NCBI GenBank assembly: GCA_902633185.1
Contig: CACPFN010000005.1
Coordinates: 1 to 64,000 of the forward strand
DNA length: 64,000 nucleotides
From: an uncultured Pelagibacteraceae bacterium
Lineage (GTDB): Bacteria; Pseudomonadota; Alphaproteobacteria; Pelagibacterales; Pelagibacteraceae
Direction: 5' to 3'
The notes under the pieces were generated by a model, which did no database searches, was not told where the DNA came from, and saw nothing but the letters and a program-made list of their open reading frames with translations. Of the stretch, positions 19,019 to 28,413 are shown piece after piece (the first letter of the stretch is position 1; each line of letters opens with the position of its first letter). The position numbers were made by a program, and so were the translations under genes.

Positions 19019-19458
19019 GTTCAGAAGCAATTAATTTTAATTGGTCATGCAAGCATACTTGGAAAAGAAGCGCAAAAAATACTGCTTGGTGTTTACTAGG
19101 CTGTGCAATTGGTGACTTTGGAACTATATTGTATTTTCAGATAACAGGAATTCCCTGGCCTGTTTTAGCCATCATGACTTTAGCAATTATAAATGGTTTG
19201 ATTACAAGTATTATTTTAGAAACTATAATTTTACTAAGACAAAAACTTGATTTTTCCAAAGCATTAAAGACTGCACTTGGTATGAGCTTTATATCAATGG
19301 TCAGTATGGAAATAGCCATGAACCTCACAGATGTAATTTTAACAGGTGGAGCTATTTTAAATTGGTGGGTAGTACCAATAATGCTTTTAGTTGGATTTTT
19401 AACTCCATGGCCATACAATTATTGGAGATTAAAAAAATATAATATTGCTTGTCACTAA
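19015..19458 (+). CDS. DUF4396-like membrane protein
   Basis: TM protein with 'NTAWCLLGCAIGDFGTILYFQ' and 'SMVSMEIAMNLTDVILTGG'. Confidence 0.55.
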   Translation: MSSEAINFNWSCKHTWKRSAKNTAWCLLGCAIGDFGTILYFQITGIPWPVLAIMTLAIINGLITSIILETIILLRQKLDFSKALKTALGMSFISMVSMEIAMNLTDVILTGGAILNWWVVPIMLLVGFLTPWPYNYWRLKKYNIACH

Positions 19459-19491
19459 AAACATCTCTATATCAAAGTAAGACCTCAGATA

Positions 19492-20427
19492 ATGACTAAA
19501 GATTTAATAACAATTGATGGCCTTTCAAAGGTATACGACAATGGATTTAACGCTTTAAAAACTGTTAATCTAAATATAAAACAAGGTGAAATTATTGCTA
19601 TGCTTGGACCAAATGGAGCTGGCAAAACTACACTCATAAGTATTGTATGTGGTATAGTTAAACCAACTTCTGGAGTAATTACAGTAGATGGTTTTGATAT
19701 TATAAAAGATTATAGAGAAACAAGATCAAGAATAGGACTGGTCCCCCAAGAAATTTCACTAGAACAATTTGAAACAGTGTTTAACAATGTTTCATATTCA
19801 AGAGGCTTATATGGAAAAAAGCCAAACCCCCAACATATAGAAAAAGTTCTAAAAGATTTTAGTTTATGGGATAAAAAAGATTTAAGGTTAAATCAGCTTT
19901 CAGGAGGAATGAAAAGACGTGTAATGATAGCAAAAGCATTATCACATGAACCTTCGATATTATTTCTTGATGAACCAACGGCAGGCGTAGATGTAGAATT
20001 GAGAAAAGATATGTGGAAAGTTGTGGAGGGATTAAGAAAAACTGGAGTAACCATAATTTTAACAACACACTATATTGAAGAAGCAGAGGCAATCGCAGAC
20101 CGAGTTGCTGTAATTAATCAAGGAGAAATCATTGTTGTTGATAATAAAATAGATTTATTAAAAAAAATGGGTCATAAAAAATTAACTATTGAGTTACAGG
20201 ATAAAGTCGAGAAAATTCCAGCAGAACTTAATGAATATAATCTATCAATCTCTAATGATAATTATTCATTAATTTACAACTATAACTTACATGCTGAAAG
20301 AACAGGTATTACAAAGATGCTTCAAGATTTAAAAAATGCAGGTTTGAGGATGAGAGATTTAAAAACAGAGCAAAATAATCTTGAAAAGATTTTTGTGACA
20401 TTGGTAAAGGAAAATAATGAGGATTAA
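19492..20427 (+). CDS. ABC-2 type transporter ATP-binding protein
   Basis: GPNGAGKTTLISIV, LSGGMKRRVMIAKAL, LFLDEPTAGVD. Confidence 0.9.
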   Translation: MTKDLITIDGLSKVYDNGFNALKTVNLNIKQGEIIAMLGPNGAGKTTLISIVCGIVKPTSGVITVDGFDIIKDYRETRSRIGLVPQEISLEQFETVFNNVSYSRGLYGKKPNPQHIEKVLKDFSLWDKKDLRLNQLSGGMKRRVMIAKALSHEPSILFLDEPTAGVDVELRKDMWKVVEGLRKTGVTIILTTHYIEEAEAIADRVAVINQGEIIVVDNKIDLLKKMGHKKLTIELQDKVEKIPAELNEYNLSISNDNYSLIYNYNLHAERTGITKMLQDLKNAGLRMRDLKTEQNNLEKIFVTLVKENNED

Positions 20428-21184
20428 TTTTTACGCATTAAGAGCAATTTATTTTCATGAAATGGATCGATTTAGAAGAACATTAATACAATCTCTTCTT
20501 TCTCCAGTTTTATCTACTTCATTATACTTTATAGTATTTGGCTCGGTAATCGGGGATTATGTACAAAAAATTGATGGCATTAGTTATGGCTCTTATATAG
20601 TTCCAGGATTATTAATGTTAACATTATTAACGCAATCTATCAGTAACACTTCTTTTGGAATTTTTTTTCCTAAATTTAATGGAACAATTTATGAAATTTT
20701 AGCAGCTCCAATTTCTACTGTAGAAATTGTAATTGCTTATGTTGGTGCAGGTGCAACTAAAACCTTAATTGTTGCTGCAGTAATTTTCTGCACTTCACTT
20801 TTCTTTGCAGAAGTAAATGTAAAGTTTCCTTTACTAATGATTTTCTTATTAATTCTAGTTGCTTTCACTTTTGCTTTGTTTGGGTTTTTAATTGGACTTC
20901 TTAGTAAAAATTTCGAGCAAATGTCTATAATACCAACAATTGTCATAACACCAATGGTATTTTTAGGTGGAAGTTTGTATTCGCTAGATATGCTCCCAAG
21001 TTTCTGGCAAACAGTCACTTATTTTAATCCTGTTGTATATTTAATTAATGGGCTGAGGTTTGCATTTTATGGAGTTTCTGATTTTGATATTTGGATAAGT
21101 ATTTCAACAATGTTTATATTTTTAATTGTATGTGTAACTCTTGTCTCAATTATACTTAAAAAAGGTTATAATATAAAAAATTAA
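20417..21184 (+). CDS. ABC-2 type transporter permease
   Basis: Six-TM ABC-2 membrane protein, 'PMVFLGGSLYSLDMLPSFWQTVTYFNPVVYLINGLRFAFYG'. Confidence 0.9.
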   Translation: MRINFYALRAIYFHEMDRFRRTLIQSLLSPVLSTSLYFIVFGSVIGDYVQKIDGISYGSYIVPGLLMLTLLTQSISNTSFGIFFPKFNGTIYEILAAPISTVEIVIAYVGAGATKTLIVAAVIFCTSLFFAEVNVKFPLLMIFLLILVAFTFALFGFLIGLLSKNFEQMSIIPTIVITPMVFLGGSLYSLDMLPSFWQTVTYFNPVVYLINGLRFAFYGVSDFDIWISISTMFIFLIVCVTLVSIILKKGYNIKN

Positions 21185-21185
21185 T

Positions 21186-21353
21186 TTGACTGTTGACCAG
21201 ATAATTCCTGCAATATTTTTAATTTTAGTTTTAATATTAGTTTTGCCAAATTTTTTGAGATCAAATTCAAATATTAAACAATTAGTATCAAATTTCTCTA
21301 TCTGGATAATAATAATACTAGTAATATTTGGATTGATGTATTTTTTGATGTAA
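21186..21353 (+). CDS. Small two-TM membrane protein (55 aa, TTG start), not in ORF track
   Basis: Read directly: LTVDQIIPAIFLILVLILVLPNFLRSNSNIKQLVSNFSIWIIIILVIFGLMYFLM-stop. Confidence 0.5.
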   Translation: MTVDQIIPAIFLILVLILVLPNFLRSNSNIKQLVSNFSIWIIIILVIFGLMYFLM

Positions 21354-21361
21354 ATATATTT

Positions 21362-21526
21362 ATGATTAAATTTATTCTTCCTGCAGTTATATTAATTTTA
21401 ATTATAATTTTTTGGGAAAAAATTAACGAATTTTTATTAAGCAAATTTAAAATTAAACTCAATTATATAGCCATCATCATATTAGTTTTAATATTATTTG
21501 TTTTATCCTTATTGCTATATTTCTAA
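21362..21526 (+). CDS. Small two-TM membrane protein (54 aa), not in ORF track
   Basis: Read directly: MIKFILPAVILILIIIFWEKINEFLLSKFKIKLNYIAIIILVLILFVLSLLLYF-stop. Confidence 0.5.
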   Translation: MIKFILPAVILILIIIFWEKINEFLLSKFKIKLNYIAIIILVLILFVLSLLLYF

Positions 21527-21532
21527 TTTATA

Positions 21533-22279
21533 ATGGAGATTAACTTATTATTCTTTATTAGTGTTGTTCCAGCAATTGTTTTATATGGAATTGCTAAATC
21601 TGGTTTAGGTGGCTCGATATCATTAATTTCGGTTCCATTAATGACAGTGGTAATGCCATTAAACCAAGCACTTGCTATAATTTTACCAATATTAATTTTT
21701 TCAGACATTATTGCTGTTTATAGATTTAGAAGGGAATTTGATTTTGGAACACTAAAGTTATTAGTTCCATTTGCTGCTACAGGAATAATAATAGGCTCAT
21801 TTACCTTTACTTATTTTTCAGAGGATTTGCTTAAACTAATTGTCGGAATAATGGGTTTCTTATTTGCTGGTTATTATTTTTTATTTAAAAAAGAAAAAAA
21901 TATACCAGCAAAAAAAAACTTTTTTAAAGGTGCAATTTGCTCATCTATCGCTGGTTTTTCAAGTTTTTGTGTACATGCTGGTGGAACGCCAACAAGTCTG
22001 TATTTGCTTCCACTCAGAATGAAGAAAGAAATTTATGTTGGGACAAGAATTATTTTTTTTAGTTGTGTTAATCTAATTAAGCTTCCTCTGTATGTTTATT
22101 TATCCATGATGAATTTTGATACTCTGTATCAGTCAGTTACTCTTTTCCCTTTAGCGCTAATTGGAATATTTATAGGTTATAAATTACTCAAAATAATTGA
22201 GGAAAATTTATTCTACAATATTATTTATGCTTTAATTTTGGTTAGTAGCTTTAAGTTAATATTAGATTTTATGGTTTAA
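21533..22279 (+). CDS. TauE/SafE-family sulfite exporter-like membrane protein
   Basis: TauE-type start 'YGIAKSGLGGSISLISVPLMTVVMPLNQALAIILPILIFSDIIAVYRFR'. Confidence 0.8.
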   Translation: MEINLLFFISVVPAIVLYGIAKSGLGGSISLISVPLMTVVMPLNQALAIILPILIFSDIIAVYRFRREFDFGTLKLLVPFAATGIIIGSFTFTYFSEDLLKLIVGIMGFLFAGYYFLFKKEKNIPAKKNFFKGAICSSIAGFSSFCVHAGGTPTSLYLLPLRMKKEIYVGTRIIFFSCVNLIKLPLYVYLSMMNFDTLYQSVTLFPLALIGIFIGYKLLKIIEENLFYNIIYALILVSSFKLILDFMV

Positions 22280-22306
22280 TTAGGCTTTAATTTCTTAAAG
22301 CCTAAT
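22279..22306 (+). terminator. Perfect 12-bp hairpin after the TauE-family gene
   Basis: ATTAGGCTTTAA-TTTC-TTAAAGCCTAAT immediately after the stop codon; no strong U-tract. Confidence 0.5.
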
Positions 22307-22444
22307 AAGTTCATAACTAAAAGGAAGGGAATTAATAATTCGTAAACTAATTCAATCAACTCAGAAAATACAATGCTAATTAGTCTAATCAGTAATGCAA
22401 AATCTAGGATAATTTCTTGAAATTTTAAATTTAATGATTTACTT

Positions 22445-22508
22445 AGATCTTGGGGTGCTTTTAGCTGAGAATAACCCATTGAACCTGTCCGGTAATTCAG
22501 AAAGGGAA
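22445..22508 (+). promoter_or_regulatory. TPP (thiamin pyrophosphate) riboswitch
   Basis: Thi-box core: TTGGGGTGCTTTTAGCTGAGAATAACCCATTGAACCTGTCCGGTAATTCAGAAAGGGA (GGGGTGC, GCTGAGA, ACCC, TGAACCTG, AGGGA). ATG at 22511. Confidence 0.92.
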
Positions 22509-22510
22509 AA

Positions 22511-23941
22511 ATGAATAAACTAAATATAATTGATCAATCAACAGCAATTATTTTGATTATAACTTTAAGTTTATTATTTGTTTTTATAGGCATTTATTAT
22601 TCAAAAAAATTTAAAGGACTGAATAATTACTTAGTTGCAAATCGATCAATTGGTACTTTGTCTCTTACTACGAGTTTAGTGGCTTCTGCTCTTGGTGCTT
22701 GGATTTTATTTGGACCCGCATCAGCAGCAACATGGGGAGGAATTGGTGCAGTGATTGGTTATTCACTAGGAACTGCATTTCCACTCTTTATTTTAATTTA
22801 TCTTGGTAAAAAATTTAGAACTAGTTATCCGCAAGGCAAAAGTATTATTGAAATAATAAGACTAAGGTTTGGACCAAATCTTTATAAACTTATTTTAGTT
22901 TTTTCCATTTTTTATATGACAATCTTTTTAATTGCTGAAGTTACTGCTGTAGCTTTTTTAATTAATTACATTTCTAGCACTGAATTGTGGATTACCTCTT
23001 TAATAGTAATATCATGTTCGTTACTTTACACATTATATGGAGGGTTAAGAGCATCCTTAATCACAGATAATATTCAATTTTTTGTATTTACAGCTCTTTT
23101 AATAATTAGTTTAATTTTTATTACCTCAATTGAAACAAACGAATTTAACTTTGAAATTATTAAAAATAATAATCCGCATTTGTTAAGTTTTAGTTATCTC
23201 CCAAATTATACTGCTGGTTTAACTTTCTTTATTGCCGTTGCTGCAACTAATCTTTTTCATCAAGGTAATTGGCAGAGAGTTTATGCTGCAAAAAATTACG
23301 AGGTTTTAAAAAAAAGTTTAATATTTTCATTTTTAATAATATTACCAATAGTCTTCTTTATGGGATTTAGTGGTTTAGTGGCTGTCTCTCAAGATACTAA
23401 TGTCATACCTGATCTTGCATTTTTCTCAATTTTATTAAAAGAAAATTTAATAATATTTTCAGTCATTGTAATAATTTTAGCTATCTCTTTAACAATAAGC
23501 AGTATTGATACTTTAATAAATGCTATTTCAAGTTTGGTAATAGTCGATGTAGATAAAGTATTAAATTTAAAAAATAATCATTTAAATATCTCAAAACAAT
23601 TTGTTATTTTTCTTTCGGTCATAGCTTTTTTTGTTGCATCAAAAGGATTTAGTATTCTTTATTTATTCTTAATAGCAGATTTATTTTGTTGTGCGGCTGT
23701 TCTAAGTGTTTTTTATACTTTTTATTCTAAATCTTATGATGAAAAAAATGCATATGTTTCTATATTAATAGGATTAATTGCAGGACTATTATTTTTCCCA
23801 AGTCCAGATTTTTCTAAATCAATACTATTTGGCGTAATTTTGCCTATGGATTTTGCACCATCGTATATTTCTCAATCTCTTTTATTTTGTTCATTTATTG
23901 CGGCAACTTTATCACCAATAATTGCATGGAAATTGAAATAA
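22511..23941 (+). CDS. thiV: Sodium:solute symporter family transporter, thiamin-precursor (HMP) transporter candidate (ThiV-like)
   Basis: SSS-family TM protein (LVANRSIGTLSLTTSLVASALGAWILFGPASAATWGG) directly under a TPP riboswitch, an arrangement described for SAR11 thiV. Confidence 0.85.
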   Translation: MNKLNIIDQSTAIILIITLSLLFVFIGIYYSKKFKGLNNYLVANRSIGTLSLTTSLVASALGAWILFGPASAATWGGIGAVIGYSLGTAFPLFILIYLGKKFRTSYPQGKSIIEIIRLRFGPNLYKLILVFSIFYMTIFLIAEVTAVAFLINYISSTELWITSLIVISCSLLYTLYGGLRASLITDNIQFFVFTALLIISLIFITSIETNEFNFEIIKNNNPHLLSFSYLPNYTAGLTFFIAVAATNLFHQGNWQRVYAAKNYEVLKKSLIFSFLIILPIVFFMGFSGLVAVSQDTNVIPDLAFFSILLKENLIIFSVIVIILAISLTISSIDTLINAISSLVIVDVDKVLNLKNNHLNISKQFVIFLSVIAFFVASKGFSILYLFLIADLFCCAAVLSVFYTFYSKSYDEKNAYVSILIGLIAGLLFFPSPDFSKSILFGVILPMDFAPSYISQSLLFCSFIAATLSPIIAWKLK

Positions 23942-23982
23942 TTGATGTTTATTAAAAACCTAATTATTGTATAATTTAATAA

Positions 23983-25092
23983 ATGCTCAATTTTATATTA
24001 CCATTTATTGTATTAATCGTTGTTGTTGTTTTCATTCATGAATATGGACACTATTATTTTGCAAAAAGATATGGTGTTGGTGTAACAGACTTTTCGATAG
24101 GTTTTGGTCGAGAATTATTTGGATGGAACGATAAATCAGGGACAAGATGGAAAGTTTGTTGGATACCACTAGGTGGTTATGTAAAATTTTTCGGAGATAG
24201 GAATGTATTTTCACAAGCAGATCAAGAGGAGCTACTAAAAAAATATAGCAAAGAAGACCAACATAAATTGTTTGTAACAAAACCTCTTTATCAAAGAGCA
24301 TTAATTGTTGCTGGAGGACCGTTGGCTAATTTTATATTAGCTTTAGTCATTTTTACTTTCATATACATGTTTGCAGGTAAAGATTTTACACCAGCTGTAA
24401 TTGATGAAGTATTAAAAGATAGTCCAGCAGAAGTTGCTGGTATGCAAAAAAATGATGTTATTATTGAAATAGATAATACAAAAGTAGAGAGTATTCTTGA
24501 TGTTTCTAAATTAATAGCAATGTCAACATCAGAATTTATCGATTTTAAAGTTTCAAGATATGACCAGGAGATAATTTTAAAAGTTAAGCCAAATTTTGTT
24601 GATAGCGTTGATGAATTAGGAAACAAATTAAAGAAAAGGATGGTAGGTATTAAACTTAGTCCTTATAACAATCAAATAACACACAAAAAACTTGGACCTG
24701 CACAAGCTTTGCTTCAATCATTTAATGAAGTTTATTTTGTAACAACTTCATCACTTAAATATCTTGGATCAATGTTTACAGGAGCAGGGGACAGTTCTCA
24801 ATTGGGTGGTCCAATTAGAATTGCTAAAATTTCTGGTCAAGTAGCAGAATTTGGAATTATACCTTTTGTCAGTATGATGGCATATATTTCTATAAGTTTA
24901 GGACTAATTAACTTATTTCCTATACCTTTATTAGATGGAGGACATCTGATGTTTTATGCATTTGAAAAAGTTTTAGGTCGTCCTTTAAGTCAAAAAACAC
25001 AGGAAGGTTTTTTTCGAATCGGAATGTTTTTGTTGTTATCCTTGATGTTTTTCGCAACATTTAACGACCTTAAAGATTTAGGCTTATTTTAA
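23983..25092 (+). CDS. rseP: RseP-type site-2 zinc metalloprotease
   Basis: HEYGH near the N-terminus, PDZ domain, NLFPIPLLDGGHLMFYAFE near the C-terminus. Confidence 0.95.
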   Translation: MLNFILPFIVLIVVVVFIHEYGHYYFAKRYGVGVTDFSIGFGRELFGWNDKSGTRWKVCWIPLGGYVKFFGDRNVFSQADQEELLKKYSKEDQHKLFVTKPLYQRALIVAGGPLANFILALVIFTFIYMFAGKDFTPAVIDEVLKDSPAEVAGMQKNDVIIEIDNTKVESILDVSKLIAMSTSEFIDFKVSRYDQEIILKVKPNFVDSVDELGNKLKKRMVGIKLSPYNNQITHKKLGPAQALLQSFNEVYFVTTSSLKYLGSMFTGAGDSSQLGGPIRIAKISGQVAEFGIIPFVSMMAYISISLGLINLFPIPLLDGGHLMFYAFEKVLGRPLSQKTQEGFFRIGMFLLLSLMFFATFNDLKDLGLF

Positions 25093-25093
25093 G

Positions 25094-25116
25094 GCTTTTT
25101 TAATAGCTAAAAAAGC
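25094..25116 (+). terminator. Hairpin after rseP
   Basis: GCTTTTTTA-ATAGC-TAAAAAAGC, 9-bp stem, directly after the stop codon. Confidence 0.45.
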
Positions 25117-25244
25117 ATTGTATTTATTGACTTTTTTTACCACTATATATTGTTGTTCAAAAAAAAATATATACTAAAAAAAAGCTTGAATTATCAATGA
25201 TTTTGTTAAGTATAGTTTCATAAACCTTTAAAACCGGAGCTAAA

Positions 25245-25520
25245 ATGAACAAAAAACAATTAGTAGCAAAGCTAGCTGGTTCGTTAAATCAAAGTAAAGC
25301 TGATGCAGAGCGTACTTTTGATACTATTACGAATACTATACTAGATGCGTTGAAAAACGACGATTCTGTAAAGATTGCAGGTTTTGGTACATATAAAGTG
25401 GCTAAAAGAAAAGCCAGAATTGGACGTAATCCAAGAACTGGAGAGCAAATCCAAATCGCTGCTTCTCAAAAGGTAAAGTTTTTACCTGCTAAAGCACTTA
25501 AAGAAGTATTTAACAAGTAA
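25245..25520 (+). CDS. HU-family DNA-binding protein
   Basis: MNKKQLVAKLAGSLNQSKADAE..., KIAGFGTYKVAKRKARIGRNPRTGEQIQIAASQKVKFLPAKALKE. Confidence 0.95.
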   Translation: MNKKQLVAKLAGSLNQSKADAERTFDTITNTILDALKNDDSVKIAGFGTYKVAKRKARIGRNPRTGEQIQIAASQKVKFLPAKALKEVFNK

Positions 25521-25529
25521 ATCTCATTT

Positions 25530-25573
25530 AACAGCCTTTATCAGGAATGCTAAAATTCTTGATAAAGGCTGTT
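25530..25573 (+). terminator. Long hairpin downstream of the HU gene
   Basis: Perfect 14-bp arms AACAGCCTTTATCA / TGATAAAGGCTGTT, extendable inward. Confidence 0.65.
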
Positions 25574-25669
25574 TCTACATGCAAAAACTGCATATCTATT
25601 TTTAACAACAATCATTAGTTTTTATTTATTTTAAAATTATAAGAACCTCTTTTTAACAATGGAGGTTAA

Positions 25670-26971
25670 ATGACTAAACATTTAAAAAAACTTGTCGGTC
25701 CTTTAGTAAGTTTGTTTTTCTTACTAAACATGACAAGTGTAGGTTATGCCGAATCTACAGTCTCTGCAGAAGTTGGATTTATTTTTAATACATTTCTATT
25801 TTTAGTTTGTGGTTTTCTTGTCATGTTTATGGCTTGCGGATTTGCGATGCTAGAATCAGGAATGGTAACTTCAAAAAGTGTATCTGTAATTTGTGCAAAA
25901 AATATAGGATTATTTTCTATCGCTGGAATTATGTTCTGGATGGTTGGTTATAATCTAGCATATGGAATTCCAGAAGGTGGCTATATAGGAACATTCACTC
26001 CGTGGTCTGATGCAAGTGCTGTAGATACAGGATATGCAGATGGTTCGGATTGGTATTTCCAAATGGTATTCTGTGCAACAACAGTATCAATTGTATCTGG
26101 TACGTTAGCAGAAAGAATTAAATTATGGCCTTTCTTCTTATTTGCAGCAATTTTATCAGGAATCATTTATCCAATTGTCATGGGATGGCAGTGGGGTGGT
26201 GGCTGGTTAGCCGCTTTAGGTTTCTCTGATTTTGCTGGTTCAACTCTTGTACACTCAACTGGTGGTGCTGCAGCTTTAGCAGGTGCTATGTTGTTAGGTG
26301 CAAGAACAGGAAGATTTGATAAATCAGGTGCAGCTAAGCCAATGAGACCATTTGCAGCTTCTTCTATACCTTTGGTAACAGTTGGAGTATTTATTTTATG
26401 GTTAGGTTGGTTCGGTTTCAACGGTGGTTCACAGCTTGCTATGGGAACTTTCGATGATGCAGTAGCTGTATCAAACATATTTATTAATACAAACTTAGCA
26501 GCGTGTGGTGGTGTATTAGCAGCAGCAGTAATTACTAGATTAATGTATGGTAAAACTGATGTAGTTCAAATGCTTAACGGTGCGATTGGTGGATTAGTTG
26601 CAATAACAGCTGAACCATTAGCGCCAGCACCTATAGCAGCAATATTCATCGGTGCAATTGGTGGATTAATAGTAGTGTTTGGAACAAAACTATTATTCTC
26701 ATTTAAGATTGATGATGTTGTTGGTGCAATACCAGCTCACTTATTTGCTGGAGTTTGGGGAACATTAGCTGTTCCACTAACAAACTCTGACGCAAATTTT
26801 AGTGCACAGTTAATCGGTGTAATCTCGATCAACGCATTTGTTTTTGTAGTATCATACATTGTATGGGCAATTATGAAAAACACTATGGGTATCAGATTAA
26901 GTAAAGAGGCTGAACTGAAAGGTACAGACGTAACTGAAACTGGAGTAATAGCTTACGCTATAAGAGACTAA
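25670..26971 (+). CDS. amt: Ammonium transporter
   Basis: Amt family: GFAMLESGMVTSKSVSVICAKN, STGGAAALAGAMLLGARTGRF, WLGWFGFNGGSQLA, HLFAGVWGTLAVPL. Confidence 0.95.
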   Translation: MTKHLKKLVGPLVSLFFLLNMTSVGYAESTVSAEVGFIFNTFLFLVCGFLVMFMACGFAMLESGMVTSKSVSVICAKNIGLFSIAGIMFWMVGYNLAYGIPEGGYIGTFTPWSDASAVDTGYADGSDWYFQMVFCATTVSIVSGTLAERIKLWPFFLFAAILSGIIYPIVMGWQWGGGWLAALGFSDFAGSTLVHSTGGAAALAGAMLLGARTGRFDKSGAAKPMRPFAASSIPLVTVGVFILWLGWFGFNGGSQLAMGTFDDAVAVSNIFINTNLAACGGVLAAAVITRLMYGKTDVVQMLNGAIGGLVAITAEPLAPAPIAAIFIGAIGGLIVVFGTKLLFSFKIDDVVGAIPAHLFAGVWGTLAVPLTNSDANFSAQLIGVISINAFVFVVSYIVWAIMKNTMGIRLSKEAELKGTDVTETGVIAYAIRD

Positions 26972-27000
26972 ATTTAACTCCCTCCCTTAAGTTAAACTAA

Positions 27001-27027
27001 AAAGGCCCCGTAAATGGGGCCTTTTTT
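27001..27027 (+). terminator. Rho-independent terminator after amt
   Basis: AAAGGCCCC-GTAAA-TGGGGCCTTTTTTT, GC-rich stem followed by a T run. Confidence 0.9.
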
Positions 27028-27029
27028 TA

Positions 27030-27479
27030 TTAAACTGTTTTTAAAAATTCTAACACTTCTTTTGCGTGGTCTTTAACTTTTACTGAACGCCACTCTTTAA
27101 TAATTTTGTCATCTTTTAATAAAAATGTACTTCTTATTAATCCCATAAATTCTCTACCCATGAATTTTTTTTTACCCCAAACTTTGTATGCTTTAATCGC
27201 CTCTTTTTTTACGTCTGCTACCAAATCAAATTTAATTTTAAATTTATCTCTAAATTTTTCATGACTTTCCATACTATCTTTAGAAATACCAATAACTTCA
27301 CAGTCTAATTTTTTAAATTGTGAAAGTAGAGAATTGAAGTCTTTTGTCTCAACTGTGCACCCTGGTGTATTATCTTTTGGATAGAAATATAAAACTTTAT
27401 ATTTACTTTTGATTTTCTTTAGCTCTAAAAGTTTTGAATTGGTTGATGGGATTTTGAAATTAGGAGCTTTATTTGGCAT
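27030..27479 (-). CDS. bcp: Peroxiredoxin (bacterioferritin comigratory protein type)
   Basis: YFYPKDNTPGCTVETKDFN peroxidatic Cys motif. Confidence 0.92.
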   Translation of the reverse strand: MPNKAPNFKIPSTNSKLLELKKIKSKYKVLYFYPKDNTPGCTVETKDFNSLLSQFKKLDCEVIGISKDSMESHEKFRDKFKIKFDLVADVKKEAIKAYKVWGKKKFMGREFMGLIRSTFLLKDDKIIKEWRSVKVKDHAKEVLEFLKTV

Positions 27480-27522
27480 ATTTTTTCGTAGATTAAAGTT
27501 TATAATGATGTATTAAACCTTT

Positions 27523-27909
27523 ATGAGCATTAAATCAGCACAAACATTGGTCGCAGAAGCTTTGACAGAAATCAAGACACTTTCCCCGGCGGAAGCATTA
27601 GAGATGGTAAACAGTGATAAATGCAATTTAATTGATATAAGAGATATTCGAGAACTTGAGAAAATGGGAAGGATAGAAAACTCTCATCACATTCCTAGAG
27701 GAATGTTAGAGTTTTGGATGGATCCAGATAGTCCTTACTTTAAAGAAGGCAAGATAGATATGAACAAAGAAATGGTTTTATTTTGTGCAGGTGGACTAAG
27801 ATCTGCGCTCGCTACAAAATCATTGAAAGATATGGGGTTTGAAAAAATTTCACATATAGATGGTGGCTTTTCTCAAATGAAGAGCAGTGGCTTTAAAGTA
27901 GAGAAATAA
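27523..27909 (+). CDS. Rhodanese-domain sulfurtransferase
   Basis: LIDIRDIRELEKMGRIENSHHIPRGM and CAGGLRSALA active-site loop. Confidence 0.9.
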   Translation: MSIKSAQTLVAEALTEIKTLSPAEALEMVNSDKCNLIDIRDIRELEKMGRIENSHHIPRGMLEFWMDPDSPYFKEGKIDMNKEMVLFCAGGLRSALATKSLKDMGFEKISHIDGGFSQMKSSGFKVEK

Positions 27910-27912
27910 AAA

Positions 27913-28386
27913 TTAATCAAATAAACTTATTCTCTTTGCGAAAAAAATTCTTATCACCCAGTATATAAATAATCCTAAAGGACCAATAAAATATGTGATT
28001 ATTAAAGGAAAAAAGACTAGAATTTTTGACATGTAAAACCTCTGGCTATCTCTAACAATCCAAGATCCACAAAACAAATTTATAGCTAAGAAGTGCGTCC
28101 AAAATAAAATTAAAAACTCATTATTCTCAAAAAGCTCAGCAAGATCATAAAAACTTAAATATAAAATAAAGTTTTTATCAAAATCATATCCTGCAAAAAA
28201 GAATATATATAATAGATAAACATAAACACTTGCCAAAATAAATGTTGGAATTATTGATGTAACAAATAAACCACAAACTTTAGTTTGTGGAAAAATAATA
28301 AGCATTAACCAAAAAGGTATTACACCTATATTCAACCACATATAGATCATTTCTACTGTAAAAAATGCAGATATTTGTTCAATCAT
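27913..28386 (-). CDS. Hypothetical multi-TM membrane protein
   Basis: 157-aa ORF with several hydrophobic segments. Confidence 0.6.
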   Translation of the reverse strand: MIEQISAFFTVEMIYMWLNIGVIPFWLMLIIFPQTKVCGLFVTSIIPTFILASVYVYLLYIFFFAGYDFDKNFILYLSFYDLAELFENNEFLILFWTHFLAINLFCGSWIVRDSQRFYMSKILVFFPLIITYFIGPLGLFIYWVIRIFFAKRISLFD

Positions 28387-28413
28387 CAGGGTTATATTAT
28401 ATTAAATGCAATA

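Noticed and set aside
22276-22479. 67-aa minus-strand ORF between the TauE-like gene and the TPP riboswitch
   Set aside because: Its start lies inside the riboswitch core and its end inside a hairpin. The hydrophobic middle looks slightly coding-like, so conservation should be checked before final dismissal.
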